Positions 16,304 through 23,290 of a stretch of 45,898 bases of DNA are shown one piece after another (the stretch's first letter is position 1; the number at the start of each line of letters is the position of its first letter). The stretch covers positions 1-45,898 of the forward strand of contig CAKUOS010000010.1 in NCBI GenBank assembly GCA_934670025.1, given 5' to 3'. The notes beneath the pieces were generated by a model. The model was not told the DNA's origin. It did not search any database and saw nothing but the letters and a program-made list of their open reading frames with translations. The position numbers and the translations under genes are program-made. This DNA comes from an uncultured Oscillospiraceae bacterium (lineage in GTDB: Bacteria > Bacillota > Clostridia > Oscillospirales > Oscillospiraceae).

Positions 16304-18075
16304 GATACGCGGCCTCCTTTCTGCAATTCCGTAGCGCTCAGCTGCGACATGGCGATCTCGCGGTACACCTCGCACGTGTCCATCAGCTGCTCGTGCGTGC
16401 CCTGACCGACGATCTGCCCGCGGTCGAGCACGAGGATCCGGTCGGCGTGGCGGATGGTGCTGATGCGCTGCGCGACGATGATCTTCGTCGTGCCGGGCAG
16501 CTGCTTTGCAAGTCCCTCGCGCAGCTTCGCGTCGGTGCGGTAGTCAAGCGCGGAGAACGAGTCGTCGAAAACAAGAATTTCGGGCTTTCTTGCCAGCGCG
16601 CGGGCGATGGACAGCCGCTGCTTCTGGCCGCCCGAGACGTTGCGGCCGAGCTGCGCGATATCGTGCTCCGCGCCCTCGGGGTAGGCGGAGACGAATTCCT
16701 CCGCCTGCGAGAGGGAGAGCGCGTCTGCGAGCGCGCCGCCGTCCGACGGCGCGGCGCTGCGGCCGAAGAAGACGTTGCTTCTGACGCTGCCGGCAAAGAG
16801 CACGGCCTTCTGCGTCACGTAGCCGAGCTTGTCATAGAGCGCGTCGAACGTATAGTCCTTTACGTCGACGCCGTCCACGAGCACCTGACCCTCGCTTGCG
16901 TCGTAAAAGCGCGGGATGAGCGAGACAAGCGTCGTCTTGCCGCTGCCCGTGGCGCCGATGATGGCGACGGTCTGGCCTTTTTCTGCGCGGAAGCTGATGT
17001 GCTCCAGCTCCGTGCCGGCCGCGCCGGGATACCGGAACGACACGTCGCGGAACTCGACCGTGCCGCGCTCGCGGCCTTCGGTCTGCGTGCCCTCGGTGAT
17101 GTGCGGCACGGTCCCCAGGACCTCGTTGATGCGCTCGGCCGAGACCTGCGCCTGCGGCAGGAGCATGAAGATCATCACGAGCATCATGAACGACATGACG
17201 ACATACGTCGCATAGGTGCTGAAGACGAGCACGTTCGTAAACATCGTCAGACGGCCCATCGGGTCCGTCAGCGCGATTTTTTCCACCAGCGCCGCGCCGA
17301 GCCAGTAGACCGTCAGCGCCAGCGCGTTCATGCTCAGGCCCATGACGGGCTGCAAAAGCGCGAACAGCCGCTGGTTTTTCAGCTGCAAATTCATCATCTT
17401 TTTGCTCGGGCCGTCGAATTTTTCATTCTGATAGTCCTCGGCGTTGAACGCGTGGACGACGTTGATGCCCGTGAGATTTTCCCGCGCGACGCGGTTGATC
17501 TGGTCGGTCATCTTCTGCACGAGACGGAAGCGCGGCAGGCACGAGGACATGATGAGCAGCACCGTTGCGCAGATGATGACGACGAACACGCCTGTCACGG
17601 CCGACAGCTCCCAGCTCTTGCCGAGGATCTTGACCACGGCCCACACGGCCATGACCGGCGCTTTCATGAGCATTTGCAGGCCCATGGCGAGGATCATCTG
17701 GATCTGGGTGATGTCGTTGGTGCTCCGGGTGATGAGGCTCGGCACGGAGAACGACTGCATCTCCTCGCTGCCGGAGGCCATCACGTGGTGGAACAGCTCC
17801 TCGCGGATGGAGAAGCTGAAGCCCGAGGCGCTGCGCGCGGCCAGATACCCGCAGCCGACGGCCAGCACGGCGCTACAGAGCGTACACAAAAGCATCTGCC
17901 CGCCGACGGAAAGGATGTCGGCCGTCGCGCTGCCGGGCGTTTTGATGAGCTTTGTGAGCTCGGTCATGTAATCGGGCAGTCTGAGGTCAAAATAGACCTG
18001 CGCCAGCACGAGCAGCGCGCACAAAAGCGCCATCAGCGCCTCGCGCCTGCGCATTCGTTTCAAAAGTTTAATCAT
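16300..18075 (-). CDS. ABC exporter half-transporter with degenerate ATPase site
   Basis: A 591-residue partner of the previous exporter. Six membrane segments precede the ATPase domain with Walker A GATGSGKTT, signature VSGGQKQRL and Walker B ILVFDDSFSALD. The catalytic Glu is replaced by Asp (FDDS) and the switch His by Gln (IIVAQRISTI). Those two changes mark the degenerate nucleotide site known in heterodimeric exporters, where only the composite site with the partner's Walker B hydrolyses ATP efficiently. Its start lies 8 nt inside the end of the MarR gene, so regulator and exporter are one operon. Confidence 0.92.
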   Translation of the reverse strand: MIKLLKRMRRREALMALLCALLVLAQVYFDLRLPDYMTELTKLIKTPGSATADILSVGGQMLLCTLCSAVLAVGCGYLAARSASGFSFSIREELFHHVMASGSEEMQSFSVPSLITRSTNDITQIQMILAMGLQMLMKAPVMAVWAVVKILGKSWELSAVTGVFVVIICATVLLIMSSCLPRFRLVQKMTDQINRVARENLTGINVVHAFNAEDYQNEKFDGPSKKMMNLQLKNQRLFALLQPVMGLSMNALALTVYWLGAALVEKIALTDPMGRLTMFTNVLVFSTYATYVVMSFMMLVMIFMLLPQAQVSAERINEVLGTVPHITEGTQTEGRERGTVEFRDVSFRYPGAAGTELEHISFRAEKGQTVAIIGATGSGKTTLVSLIPRFYDASEGQVLVDGVDVKDYTFDALYDKLGYVTQKAVLFAGSVRSNVFFGRSAAPSDGGALADALSLSQAEEFVSAYPEGAEHDIAQLGRNVSGGQKQRLSIARALARKPEILVFDDSFSALDYRTDAKLREGLAKQLPGTTKIIVAQRISTIRHADRILVLDRGQIVGQGTHEQLMDTCEVYREIAMSQLSATELQKGGRVS

Positions 18076-18556
18076 GCGTTTCCTCCGATTCTGCGTCCGG
18101 GCCGGTCAGACCGGCGCGGATGCGGTCAATGTTGCGGTCAAAGGCCGCGATACAGGTCCTGAGATGCGCCAGATCCGCCTCGCTCAGCCCGCGCGTGAGC
18201 TCCTGCGAGAAGCGCTGCTGCAAGCTGCGGCCCTCGTCGACGATCCACGCGGCCCGGTCTGTCAGCGCGAGCGAGGTCTTGCGCCGGTCACCGGCGACGG
18301 CGCGCCGCTCCAACAGACCCTCCGACACCAGCCGGTCGACGTGGAACGAGACGAGCGTGGGCTTGAGCCCGCGGCAGCGGCAGACGTCCGAGGCGGTGGC
18401 GCAGTCGGGATTGTTGGCGAAGAACAGGAGAATGTCCAGCGCGATGGGCGGCAGCTGCGCCTTCTGGCACAGCGGGCGCAGCGTCGCGTGATAGGCGTCG
18501 CGGAAGCGGACGGTGTTGGCAAACAGGTCGGAAGCCGTTTTCGGCGGCAGCTGCAT
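18068..18556 (-). CDS. MarR family transcriptional regulator
   Basis: A 162-residue winged-helix repressor. The centre reads TASDVCRCRGLKPTLVSFHV (recognition helix region) followed by RLVSEGLLERRAVAGDRRKT, the MarR wing with its D-x-R signature; helices on both sides would form the dimer. TTGGAGGG precedes the ATG. The gene leads the exporter operon, and a 14-bp palindrome lies directly between the -10 box and the start codon, so self-repression relieved by an exported compound is the likely logic (inference). Confidence 0.9.
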   Translation of the reverse strand: MQLPPKTASDLFANTVRFRDAYHATLRPLCQKAQLPPIALDILLFFANNPDCATASDVCRCRGLKPTLVSFHVDRLVSEGLLERRAVAGDRRKTSLALTDRAAWIVDEGRSLQQRFSQELTRGLSEADLAHLRTCIAAFDRNIDRIRAGLTGPDAESEETHD

Positions 18557-18565
18557 GGCGATCCC

Positions 18566-18602
18566 TCCAATATCGAATGGTTCAATATTGAACTGAATTA
18601 TA
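18566..18602 (-). promoter_or_regulatory. MarR operon promoter with tandem operator
   Basis: TATAAT is at 18602-18597 on the minus strand; a -35 box is poor (TTCACC, 19-nt spacer). Immediately downstream is a perfect palindrome GTTCAATATTGAAC (18580-18593), and a second site TCCAATATCGAA (18566-18577) matches the TTCAATATTGAA core at 10 of 12 positions and covers the ribosome site. This placement suits a repressor acting on its own gene. Confidence 0.7.
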
Positions 18603-18680
18603 CCGCGCGCACGCGCGATCTGGTGAACAGTCTGTGAATATTCTTTGACGGTTTTGAAAAAATCAAACTACCGCGCCGGC

Positions 18681-18817
18681 CCAAGGCTCCCCTTCGTAAG
18701 GGGAGCTGTCAGCGAAGCTGACTGAGCGGTCGAAACCCAAATGCACCGATGCGGTTTTCGTCGGGCCGACCTCTCTGACCCTTCGGGCCACCTCCCCTTC
18801 ACAAGGGGAGGCTTTGG
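18681..18817. repeat. MITE-like element with imperfect terminal inverted repeats
   Basis: The left end begins CCAAGGCTCCCCTTCG and the right end, read on the other strand, begins CCAAAGCCTCCCCTTG. Each end is itself a small hairpin (CTCCCCTTCGTAAGGGGAG on the left). The 137-bp interior (GCTGTCAGCGAAGCTGACTG and so on) resembles dispersed repeats I recall from gut Clostridia. No coding capacity. Confidence 0.7.
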
Positions 18818-19056
18818 ACTGCGCAAAATTCAAGGTTCACCTTCGTAAGGGGATAAAGGGGATAGGGATGCTGGTAATGGTGCTTGTGCCACGGAACAGA
18901 TTTTGAAAAATTATGCGGCCAGATGCGGGAAATAAAGAACGAGCGAAAGCACGATTTTTTACAAAATAGTTCAGAAAATAAGATAAAATTGCGAATAAAA
19001 CAGTTTTGATAGAAAAACGGCAGAATATTTTGATGAAAATGACAATAAAATGAATA

Positions 19057-19086
19057 TTGCGGGAAAAGTTCCGGATATGGTATAAT
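19057..19086 (+). promoter_or_regulatory. Promoter of the sodium:solute symporter gene
   Basis: -35 TTGCGG (19057-19062), 18-nt spacer, -10 TATAAT (19081-19086) with the extended TG one base upstream. The leader to the ATG at 19179 is GC-rich and can fold, but matches no riboswitch I recognise. Confidence 0.6.
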
Positions 19087-19178
19087 TATTATGTTCGTTA
19101 TTTGTTTCGGAAAGTCCGGCGGCGGAGGTCCGCAAGCGGGCCTGTTCGCGCCGCCGGCGGGAAGAGAAAGGAGTCTGA

Positions 19179-20633
19179 ATGGTTCACAATCAACTGCACA
19201 CCATCGATCTGGCGATCATCGCCGCGTACCTTGTCTCCATGGTACTCATCGGCGTCGTGGTCGTCAAAAAGGTCCAGAGCATGGACGATTATTATCTGGG
19301 CGGGCGCTCCTTCGGGCCGCTGGTGCTGATGGCCACCGTCTGCGCGACCATCATCGGCGGCAGCGGCCTGATGGGGCGTGCGGGCGTCGCGTATTCCAGC
19401 GGCTTTAAGGCCATCATGACGGCGCTGCCGTATCTGCTCGGTATGTTCATCTTTTCGGGCTTTGCCGGGCGCATCTCGGCCGTCGGCACAAAATTCAACG
19501 TCACATCCATCCCGGATCTGTTTGAGCAGCGCTTCGGCAAGGAAGCGAAGGTCGTGCTCGGCTGCCTGATCGCGTTCACGATGATGGGCACCGTCGCGTC
19601 GCAGGTCACGGCCACGGCCACGATCATCAATATGCTCGGCGGCGAGATCGGCCTGTCGTATGAGGCCGGCGCGCTGATCGCGTGCGCGGTGTTCATCATC
19701 TATACGGCGACGTCCGGCCTCTTTGGCGTCATCTATACGGACGTGTTCCAGTTCGTGATGCTCATCCTGTTCGTCTACATCCTCATTCCGTCGGCCTCGC
19801 TCGTCAAGCTCGGCGGCGTAGGCAATTTCCTGCAAAACCTCGCGCCCGAGCTGGCAAAGCCGTATATCGACGGCAGCATCGCGGGCGATATCATCACGTA
19901 TTTCGTCTTTACGCTCGCGGGCGCGGAGATGTGGCAGCGCGCGTTCGCGGCCAAGAGCCAGAAGGCCGCGAAGGAGGGCCTGTTCCTCGGCACGCTGGCC
20001 TACGGCCTGACGATCCCGCTGGTGTGGTTCATGGGCGTTGTCGCGCATCAGCTCGTCAGCCCGGACAAGCTCGCCGCCTACGGCTCGACCGACGCGGTCG
20101 TCCCGGCGCTGGCCATCGAAGTGCTGCCCATCGGCCTGACGGGCCTTGCGCTGGCGGGCATCCTGTCCGTCATCATGTCCACGGCGGACAGCTATCTCAT
20201 CGTCTCCGTGCAGACGTGCGTGCATGATATCTACAAGGTCTTCAGGCCGGGCATCTCGGAAAAGAAGGAGCTTGGACTCACGCGCGTGTTCGCGGTCATT
20301 CTGCCGCTCGGCGCGCTCATCATCGCGCTGTACATCAAAAATGCGTACAACATCCTCATGTTCGCGTGGAGCTTCTACGCAGCGGCGGCGGGTCTTCCCG
20401 CGTTCGCGGCGCTCTACTGGAAAAAAGCCACGAAGGCCGGCATTCTGGCCGGTATGGGCGCGGGCTTCTCGGTGACGATCCTCTGGAAGCTCATCGGTCT
20501 GCCGTTCGGCCTGGGCGCGACGGTCCCGGGCGCGATCGCATGCGCCATCGCGCTGGTCGGCGTGAGCCTCGCCACGTACAAAAAGTCCCCCGCGCCGTTC
20601 CTCGACCCCTATCAGGCGGCCAAAACGGCGTAA
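19179..20633 (+). CDS. Sodium:solute symporter family transporter
   Basis: A 484-residue membrane protein of the SSS family (LeuT fold), about 13 hydrophobic segments, which uses the Na+ gradient to import a small solute. Typical signs are the N-terminal DYYLGGRSFGP motif after the first segment and LSVIMSTADSYLIV, the segment that supplies the Na2-site Ser/Thr residues in this family. GAAAGGAG lies upstream of the ATG. The gene is alone, with its own promoter and a strong terminator. Family members carry proline, pantothenate, sugars or carboxylates; the solute here is not determinable. Confidence 0.92.
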   Translation: MVHNQLHTIDLAIIAAYLVSMVLIGVVVVKKVQSMDDYYLGGRSFGPLVLMATVCATIIGGSGLMGRAGVAYSSGFKAIMTALPYLLGMFIFSGFAGRISAVGTKFNVTSIPDLFEQRFGKEAKVVLGCLIAFTMMGTVASQVTATATIINMLGGEIGLSYEAGALIACAVFIIYTATSGLFGVIYTDVFQFVMLILFVYILIPSASLVKLGGVGNFLQNLAPELAKPYIDGSIAGDIITYFVFTLAGAEMWQRAFAAKSQKAAKEGLFLGTLAYGLTIPLVWFMGVVAHQLVSPDKLAAYGSTDAVVPALAIEVLPIGLTGLALAGILSVIMSTADSYLIVSVQTCVHDIYKVFRPGISEKKELGLTRVFAVILPLGALIIALYIKNAYNILMFAWSFYAAAAGLPAFAALYWKKATKAGILAGMGAGFSVTILWKLIGLPFGLGATVPGAIACAIALVGVSLATYKKSPAPFLDPYQAAKTA

Positions 20634-20651
20634 ATCCCGCAAAAACAAATT

Positions 20652-20685
20652 CCCGGCCGGTGCTTCAGGCACCAGCCGGGTTTTA
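20652..20685 (+). terminator. Intrinsic terminator of the symporter gene
   Basis: A stem of about 12 pairs with one mismatch (CCCGGCCGGTGC with GCACCAGCCGGG, 5-nt loop) is followed by TTTTA. Confidence 0.82.
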
Positions 20686-20692
20686 TGGTTTT

Positions 20693-20724
20693 TGGGCTGT
20701 CTCACAAGAGACAGCCCATTCTTT
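20693..20724 (+). terminator. Second hairpin terminator after the symporter gene
   Basis: TGGGCTGTCTC pairs with GAGACAGCCCA across ACAA (20693-20718), followed by TTCTTTTT on the plus strand. It also lies just past the end of the convergent HAD gene. Confidence 0.65.
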
Positions 20725-20738
20725 TTGCTTTGCGATAT

Positions 20739-21395
20739 TCAACGCTCTGCCGTGCGCAGCCCGCGGCGGTTCTCCTGCCAGATGGAAAGGACTTGCTCCG
20801 GACGGCTGCAATAGTAGCGCGCGGGATATCGCTGCGGATTGCGCAGGCTCTTCCATTCGCACATGGCGAGGTCAATGCCGGCCCGCTGCGCCGTCAGGCT
20901 GTCAATGTGCGAATCGCCGACGTAAAGCACTTCATCCTTCGCCAGCCGGTGGCGGCGGATATAGTCCAGCGCGCCGCCCGGATCCGGTTTGGAGGGCTGC
21001 GGACCAACGCAGATGATCTCATCAAAGCAGGGCAGCAGCGGCGTCAGCGCCGGATCCTGCTCAAACTCATAGGCAAAGCGCGCGCTGTAGATCGCCAGAC
21101 GCGCGCCATCCCGGCGCAGCGCGGACAGCAGCGTCAGGATCCCCGGGCAGACGGGAACTTTGTCCGGCTGAAAGCAGAGCGCATCGTACAGCGCGACCGC
21201 CTCCGAAAGTGCGTGCGTGCCGACGCCCAGCGCGTGCAGCGCATCGTGGGAATTCATCGCAAAGCAGCGGTGCACCGCCTCTGCCGCCGGGCTGTGGCCC
21301 AGGAACCGGCGGCAGACCTCGTTCAGGCATTCGACATAATATGGCTCGGAATCGATCATGGTCCCGTCGATATCAAAAAGAACGTGGCGGTACAT
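20739..21395 (-). CDS. HAD superfamily hydrolase (phosphoglycolate phosphatase/beta-phosphoglucomutase type)
   Basis: A 218-residue HAD enzyme. Motif I is DIDGTMIDS (nucleophile D8, acid D10) at the N-terminus, motif II the Ser in LAIYSARF, motif III a Lys in PSKPDPGGAL, motif IV GDSHIDSLTA. The helical cap inserted after motif I fits subclass I enzymes that act on small phosphate esters. The ATG follows the SgcQ-type gene's TGA by a single base (TGAGATG), so both are one operon with the EIIA gene upstream. A sugar-phosphate or dead-end phosphate substrate of the adjacent pathway is likely (inference). Confidence 0.9.
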   Translation of the reverse strand: MYRHVLFDIDGTMIDSEPYYVECLNEVCRRFLGHSPAAEAVHRCFAMNSHDALHALGVGTHALSEAVALYDALCFQPDKVPVCPGILTLLSALRRDGARLAIYSARFAYEFEQDPALTPLLPCFDEIICVGPQPSKPDPGGALDYIRRHRLAKDEVLYVGDSHIDSLTAQRAGIDLAMCEWKSLRNPQRYPARYYCSRPEQVLSIWQENRRGLRTAER

Positions 21396-21396
21396 C

Positions 21397-22212
21397 TCAG
21401 TCCAGTGTGCCGCGGAACGCCTTCACCTTATCCATAAAGCTGCGCACGCGCGCCGTCTCGGCGTGGTTGTCGAACAGGCCGTCCTTTTTGAAGGTGGTGC
21501 CGACAACAGCGCCGTCGGCGATGGCAAGCTGCCGTTCCACGTTTTCCAGCCGCACGCCGGTATTTGCAAATACGACCGTGCCCGGCACAGCGGACTTTAC
21601 CGTTTGCAGAACGGAGGAATCCGTCTCCGCGCCCGCCGTCAGTCCGGAGACGCACAGCGCATCGGGGCGGCAGTTGAACACCGTAGACCGGGCGATCTGG
21701 GCAATGTCGTCGCGCTGGATGTATTTTGCCGCTTCCGGAACGATATTGAACAGCAGTCTGACATGCTGCGCGCCGATCGCCATCTGGTGGCGGACCGTTT
21801 CACCGCAGTTGGTGTTCCAGAGGCCGAAATCGCTGGCATAAAGGCCGGTAAAGATCTCGCGCACGAAGCTCGCATCCACCGCCATGGCAAGGTCGAGCGA
21901 CTTTTTCGGGTCCCACAGCACATTCACGCCGTAAGGAACCCGGATGTCGTCCATCAGCTCGCCGATTACGCGCGCCATGGAGGCCACCGTGATATCCTTC
22001 ACGTCCGTGAGGTATGGCAGGGAAAACTCATTGGAAAACATCACGGCGTCCACGCCGCCGTCCTGTAGCGCGCGCAGCTCGGCGCGCGCCTGTTCCACAA
22101 CGGCCTTCATGCCATTGCCCTTGTCGTAATACGGGTCGCCGGGAAGCGCGCGCAGATGGCACATGGCGATGATCGGCTTTTTTACATGGAATAATTCTTC
22201 CGTCCAGTACAT
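21397..22212 (-). CDS. BtpA/SgcQ family protein, paralogue 1
   Basis: A 271-residue protein of the BtpA/SgcQ family (TIM-barrel fold), whose reaction is not established to my knowledge. Family blocks visible here are PIIAMCHLRALPGDP near the start, GGVDA, NEFSLPYL, RVPYGVNV, FVREIFTG, SGLTAG, FANTGVRLENV and the C-terminal phosphate-loop-like VGTTFKKDG. By eye about half its residues match the second copy at 27132. AGGAGG precedes the ATG. The neighbours are a PTS EIIA gene upstream and a HAD phosphatase downstream. E. coli SgcQ likewise lies among PTS and epimerase genes, so a sugar-phosphate step is likely (inference). Confidence 0.87.
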   Translation of the reverse strand: MYWTEELFHVKKPIIAMCHLRALPGDPYYDKGNGMKAVVEQARAELRALQDGGVDAVMFSNEFSLPYLTDVKDITVASMARVIGELMDDIRVPYGVNVLWDPKKSLDLAMAVDASFVREIFTGLYASDFGLWNTNCGETVRHQMAIGAQHVRLLFNIVPEAAKYIQRDDIAQIARSTVFNCRPDALCVSGLTAGAETDSSVLQTVKSAVPGTVVFANTGVRLENVERQLAIADGAVVGTTFKKDGLFDNHAETARVRSFMDKVKAFRGTLD

Positions 22213-22257
22213 AAGAGAACCTCCTGATATTTGATTGATCGATGTTATTTTTTCGGC

Positions 22258-22728
22258 TCAGCCCTGCACGAGCCGATCGTAGATGGCCTCGGCGGAACCG
22301 GCGGCAGCCAGCTCGGCGATCGTCTGCTCATTGGCAAAAAATTTCATCAGCGAGGGCAGCAGCTTGATGTTCTCATCCATTTTTTCCAGCAGCGGGCAGA
22401 CAAGCAGCGAGACCATCACGGTTTCGTCGGCGTCCTCCATGCTCCGGAACGCGACCGGATGCGACGGGACTGCGACCGCGACCGCATGCTCGCAGATATA
22501 TTGCGGATACGTATGCGGTAATGCCAGATTGAAGCTTCCGATCGGAAGACCCGTCGGATAGCTTGTTTCCCGCTCGACCAGCGCGTCGGCATAGCCTTCA
22601 TTCACAACACCGGCAGCGTAAAGGCGCGCCGCAACGCTGTGCAGCAGTTCTTCCCACGTCTCGCCCGGGACATTGGTGAAAATCAGATCTTTTCTGATCT
22701 TACTGATAAATCCGGAACTTTTACTCAT
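22258..22728 (-). CDS. PTS EIIA component (mannitol/fructose/galactitol type)
   Basis: A 156-residue cytoplasmic phosphocarrier. The family pattern ERETSYPTGLPIG and the phosphorylated His in LALPHTYPQ (H72) are intact. It would take phosphate from HPr and pass it to the EIIB encoded at 30503. The ATG at 22728 has TGGAGG nine nt upstream; in-frame codons up to 22767 lie in the promoter leader. It leads the minus-strand operon EIIA-SgcQ-HAD and is divergent from HPr/enzyme I, sharing a regulatory region of about 280 nt. Splitting EIIA from EIIB/EIIC onto the opposite strand is unusual. Confidence 0.9.
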   Translation of the reverse strand: MSKSSGFISKIRKDLIFTNVPGETWEELLHSVAARLYAAGVVNEGYADALVERETSYPTGLPIGSFNLALPHTYPQYICEHAVAVAVPSHPVAFRSMEDADETVMVSLLVCPLLEKMDENIKLLPSLMKFFANEQTIAELAAAGSAEAIYDRLVQG

Positions 22729-22772
22729 GATTTGCAGCCTCCATCTTTTTCTAAATATAGAGATCATTATTG

Positions 22773-22802
22773 ATTATACGCTTTCCTGTATACGGAAAGC
22801 AA
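22773..22802 (-). promoter_or_regulatory. Promoter of the EIIA-SgcQ-HAD operon with an overlapping inverted repeat
   Basis: Minus strand: -35 TTGCTT (22802-22797), 18-nt spacer, -10 TATAAT (22778-22773). The inverted repeat GCTTTCC/GGAAAGC (22780-22800, spacer TGTATAC) covers the -35 box and spacer, where a regulator could act. Confidence 0.65.
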
Positions 22803-22870
22803 GGAAAACTGTTTCCCTGTTTTCTTGTCCGTTTTTGGAAAAAATGTGCCTTCTATCGGAAAAAACGATT

Positions 22871-22900
22871 CTTGTTTTGTGCAAAAGCATCATAGTATAA
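22871..22900 (+). promoter_or_regulatory. Promoter of the HPr/enzyme I operon
   Basis: -35 TTGTTT (22871-22876), 18-nt spacer, -10 TATAAT (22895-22900). A leader of about 105 nt precedes the HPr gene. Confidence 0.6.
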
Positions 22901-23011
22901 TCAGGCCAGGCTTATCAATCGGTCATTTGAATCAATCGAATGAGCGGTTTCCGGCACAGGCCAGATCGGGTGCGCATGCGCATCTATGGAATGAACAGCA
23001 GGAGGGGTCGT

Positions 23012-23290
23012 ATGTTTATCACGCGAGCACAGCTTATCAATGCATCCGGTCTGCACGCCAGACCTGCTTCCGATTTTGTGAAGCTGGCAAAATCGTTTCA
23101 GTCAAAAATCACCGTGCGCGGCGCGGATGCGCCGGAGGAGGATGCCGTAAACGCCAAGTCCATCGTTATGATCCTCAGCCAGGGCTTCTGCAAGGGCGCG
23201 GAGATCTTGATCGCCGCCAGCGGCGGCGATGAACAGGCTGCGGCCTCCGCGCTGGCCGCGCTGGTCGCCTCCGGCTTTGGGGAAGCGTGA
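23012..23290 (+). CDS. HPr family phosphocarrier protein
   Basis: A 92-residue HPr. The active His lies in NASGLHARPASDF (H15), and the Firmicutes regulatory Ser segment appears as NAKSIVMILSQG, with S50 equivalent to Ser46; the loop between them is about four residues longer than in B. subtilis HPr. AGGAGGGG sits four nt before the ATG; a frame opening upstream at 22940 has no such site. Its TGA overlaps the enzyme I ATG (TGATG). Being coupled to its own enzyme I and a PTS operon, it is probably a dedicated carrier rather than the general ptsH (inference). Confidence 0.93.
   Translation: MFITRAQLINASGLHARPASDFVKLAKSFQSKITVRGADAPEEDAVNAKSIVMILSQGFCKGAEILIAASGGDEQAAASALAALVASGFGEA

Larger units (their letters stand above)
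18557..19178. other. Intergenic region of 622 nt between divergent operons
   Basis: It holds the MarR operator and -10 box (18566-18602), a 137-bp MITE-like repeat (18681-18817), a partial related sequence near 18831-18855 (CCTTCGTAAGGGG again), an AT-rich stretch (about 18895-19056) with no recognised feature, and the symporter promoter and leader (19057-19178). No gene is supported. Confidence 0.75.

Noticed and set aside
14084..16405. 773-residue open frame on the plus strand opposite the ABC exporter
   Set aside because: It begins in the dispersed repeat and terminators and mirrors the exporter gene; no domain and no ribosome site.
19087..19178. Riboswitch in the symporter leader
   Set aside because: GC-rich folds are possible but match no class I know, and length is under 100 nt.
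22825..23232. 135-residue plus-strand frame over the HPr gene
   Set aside because: It is out of frame with the clear HPr active-site motif and has no ribosome site.
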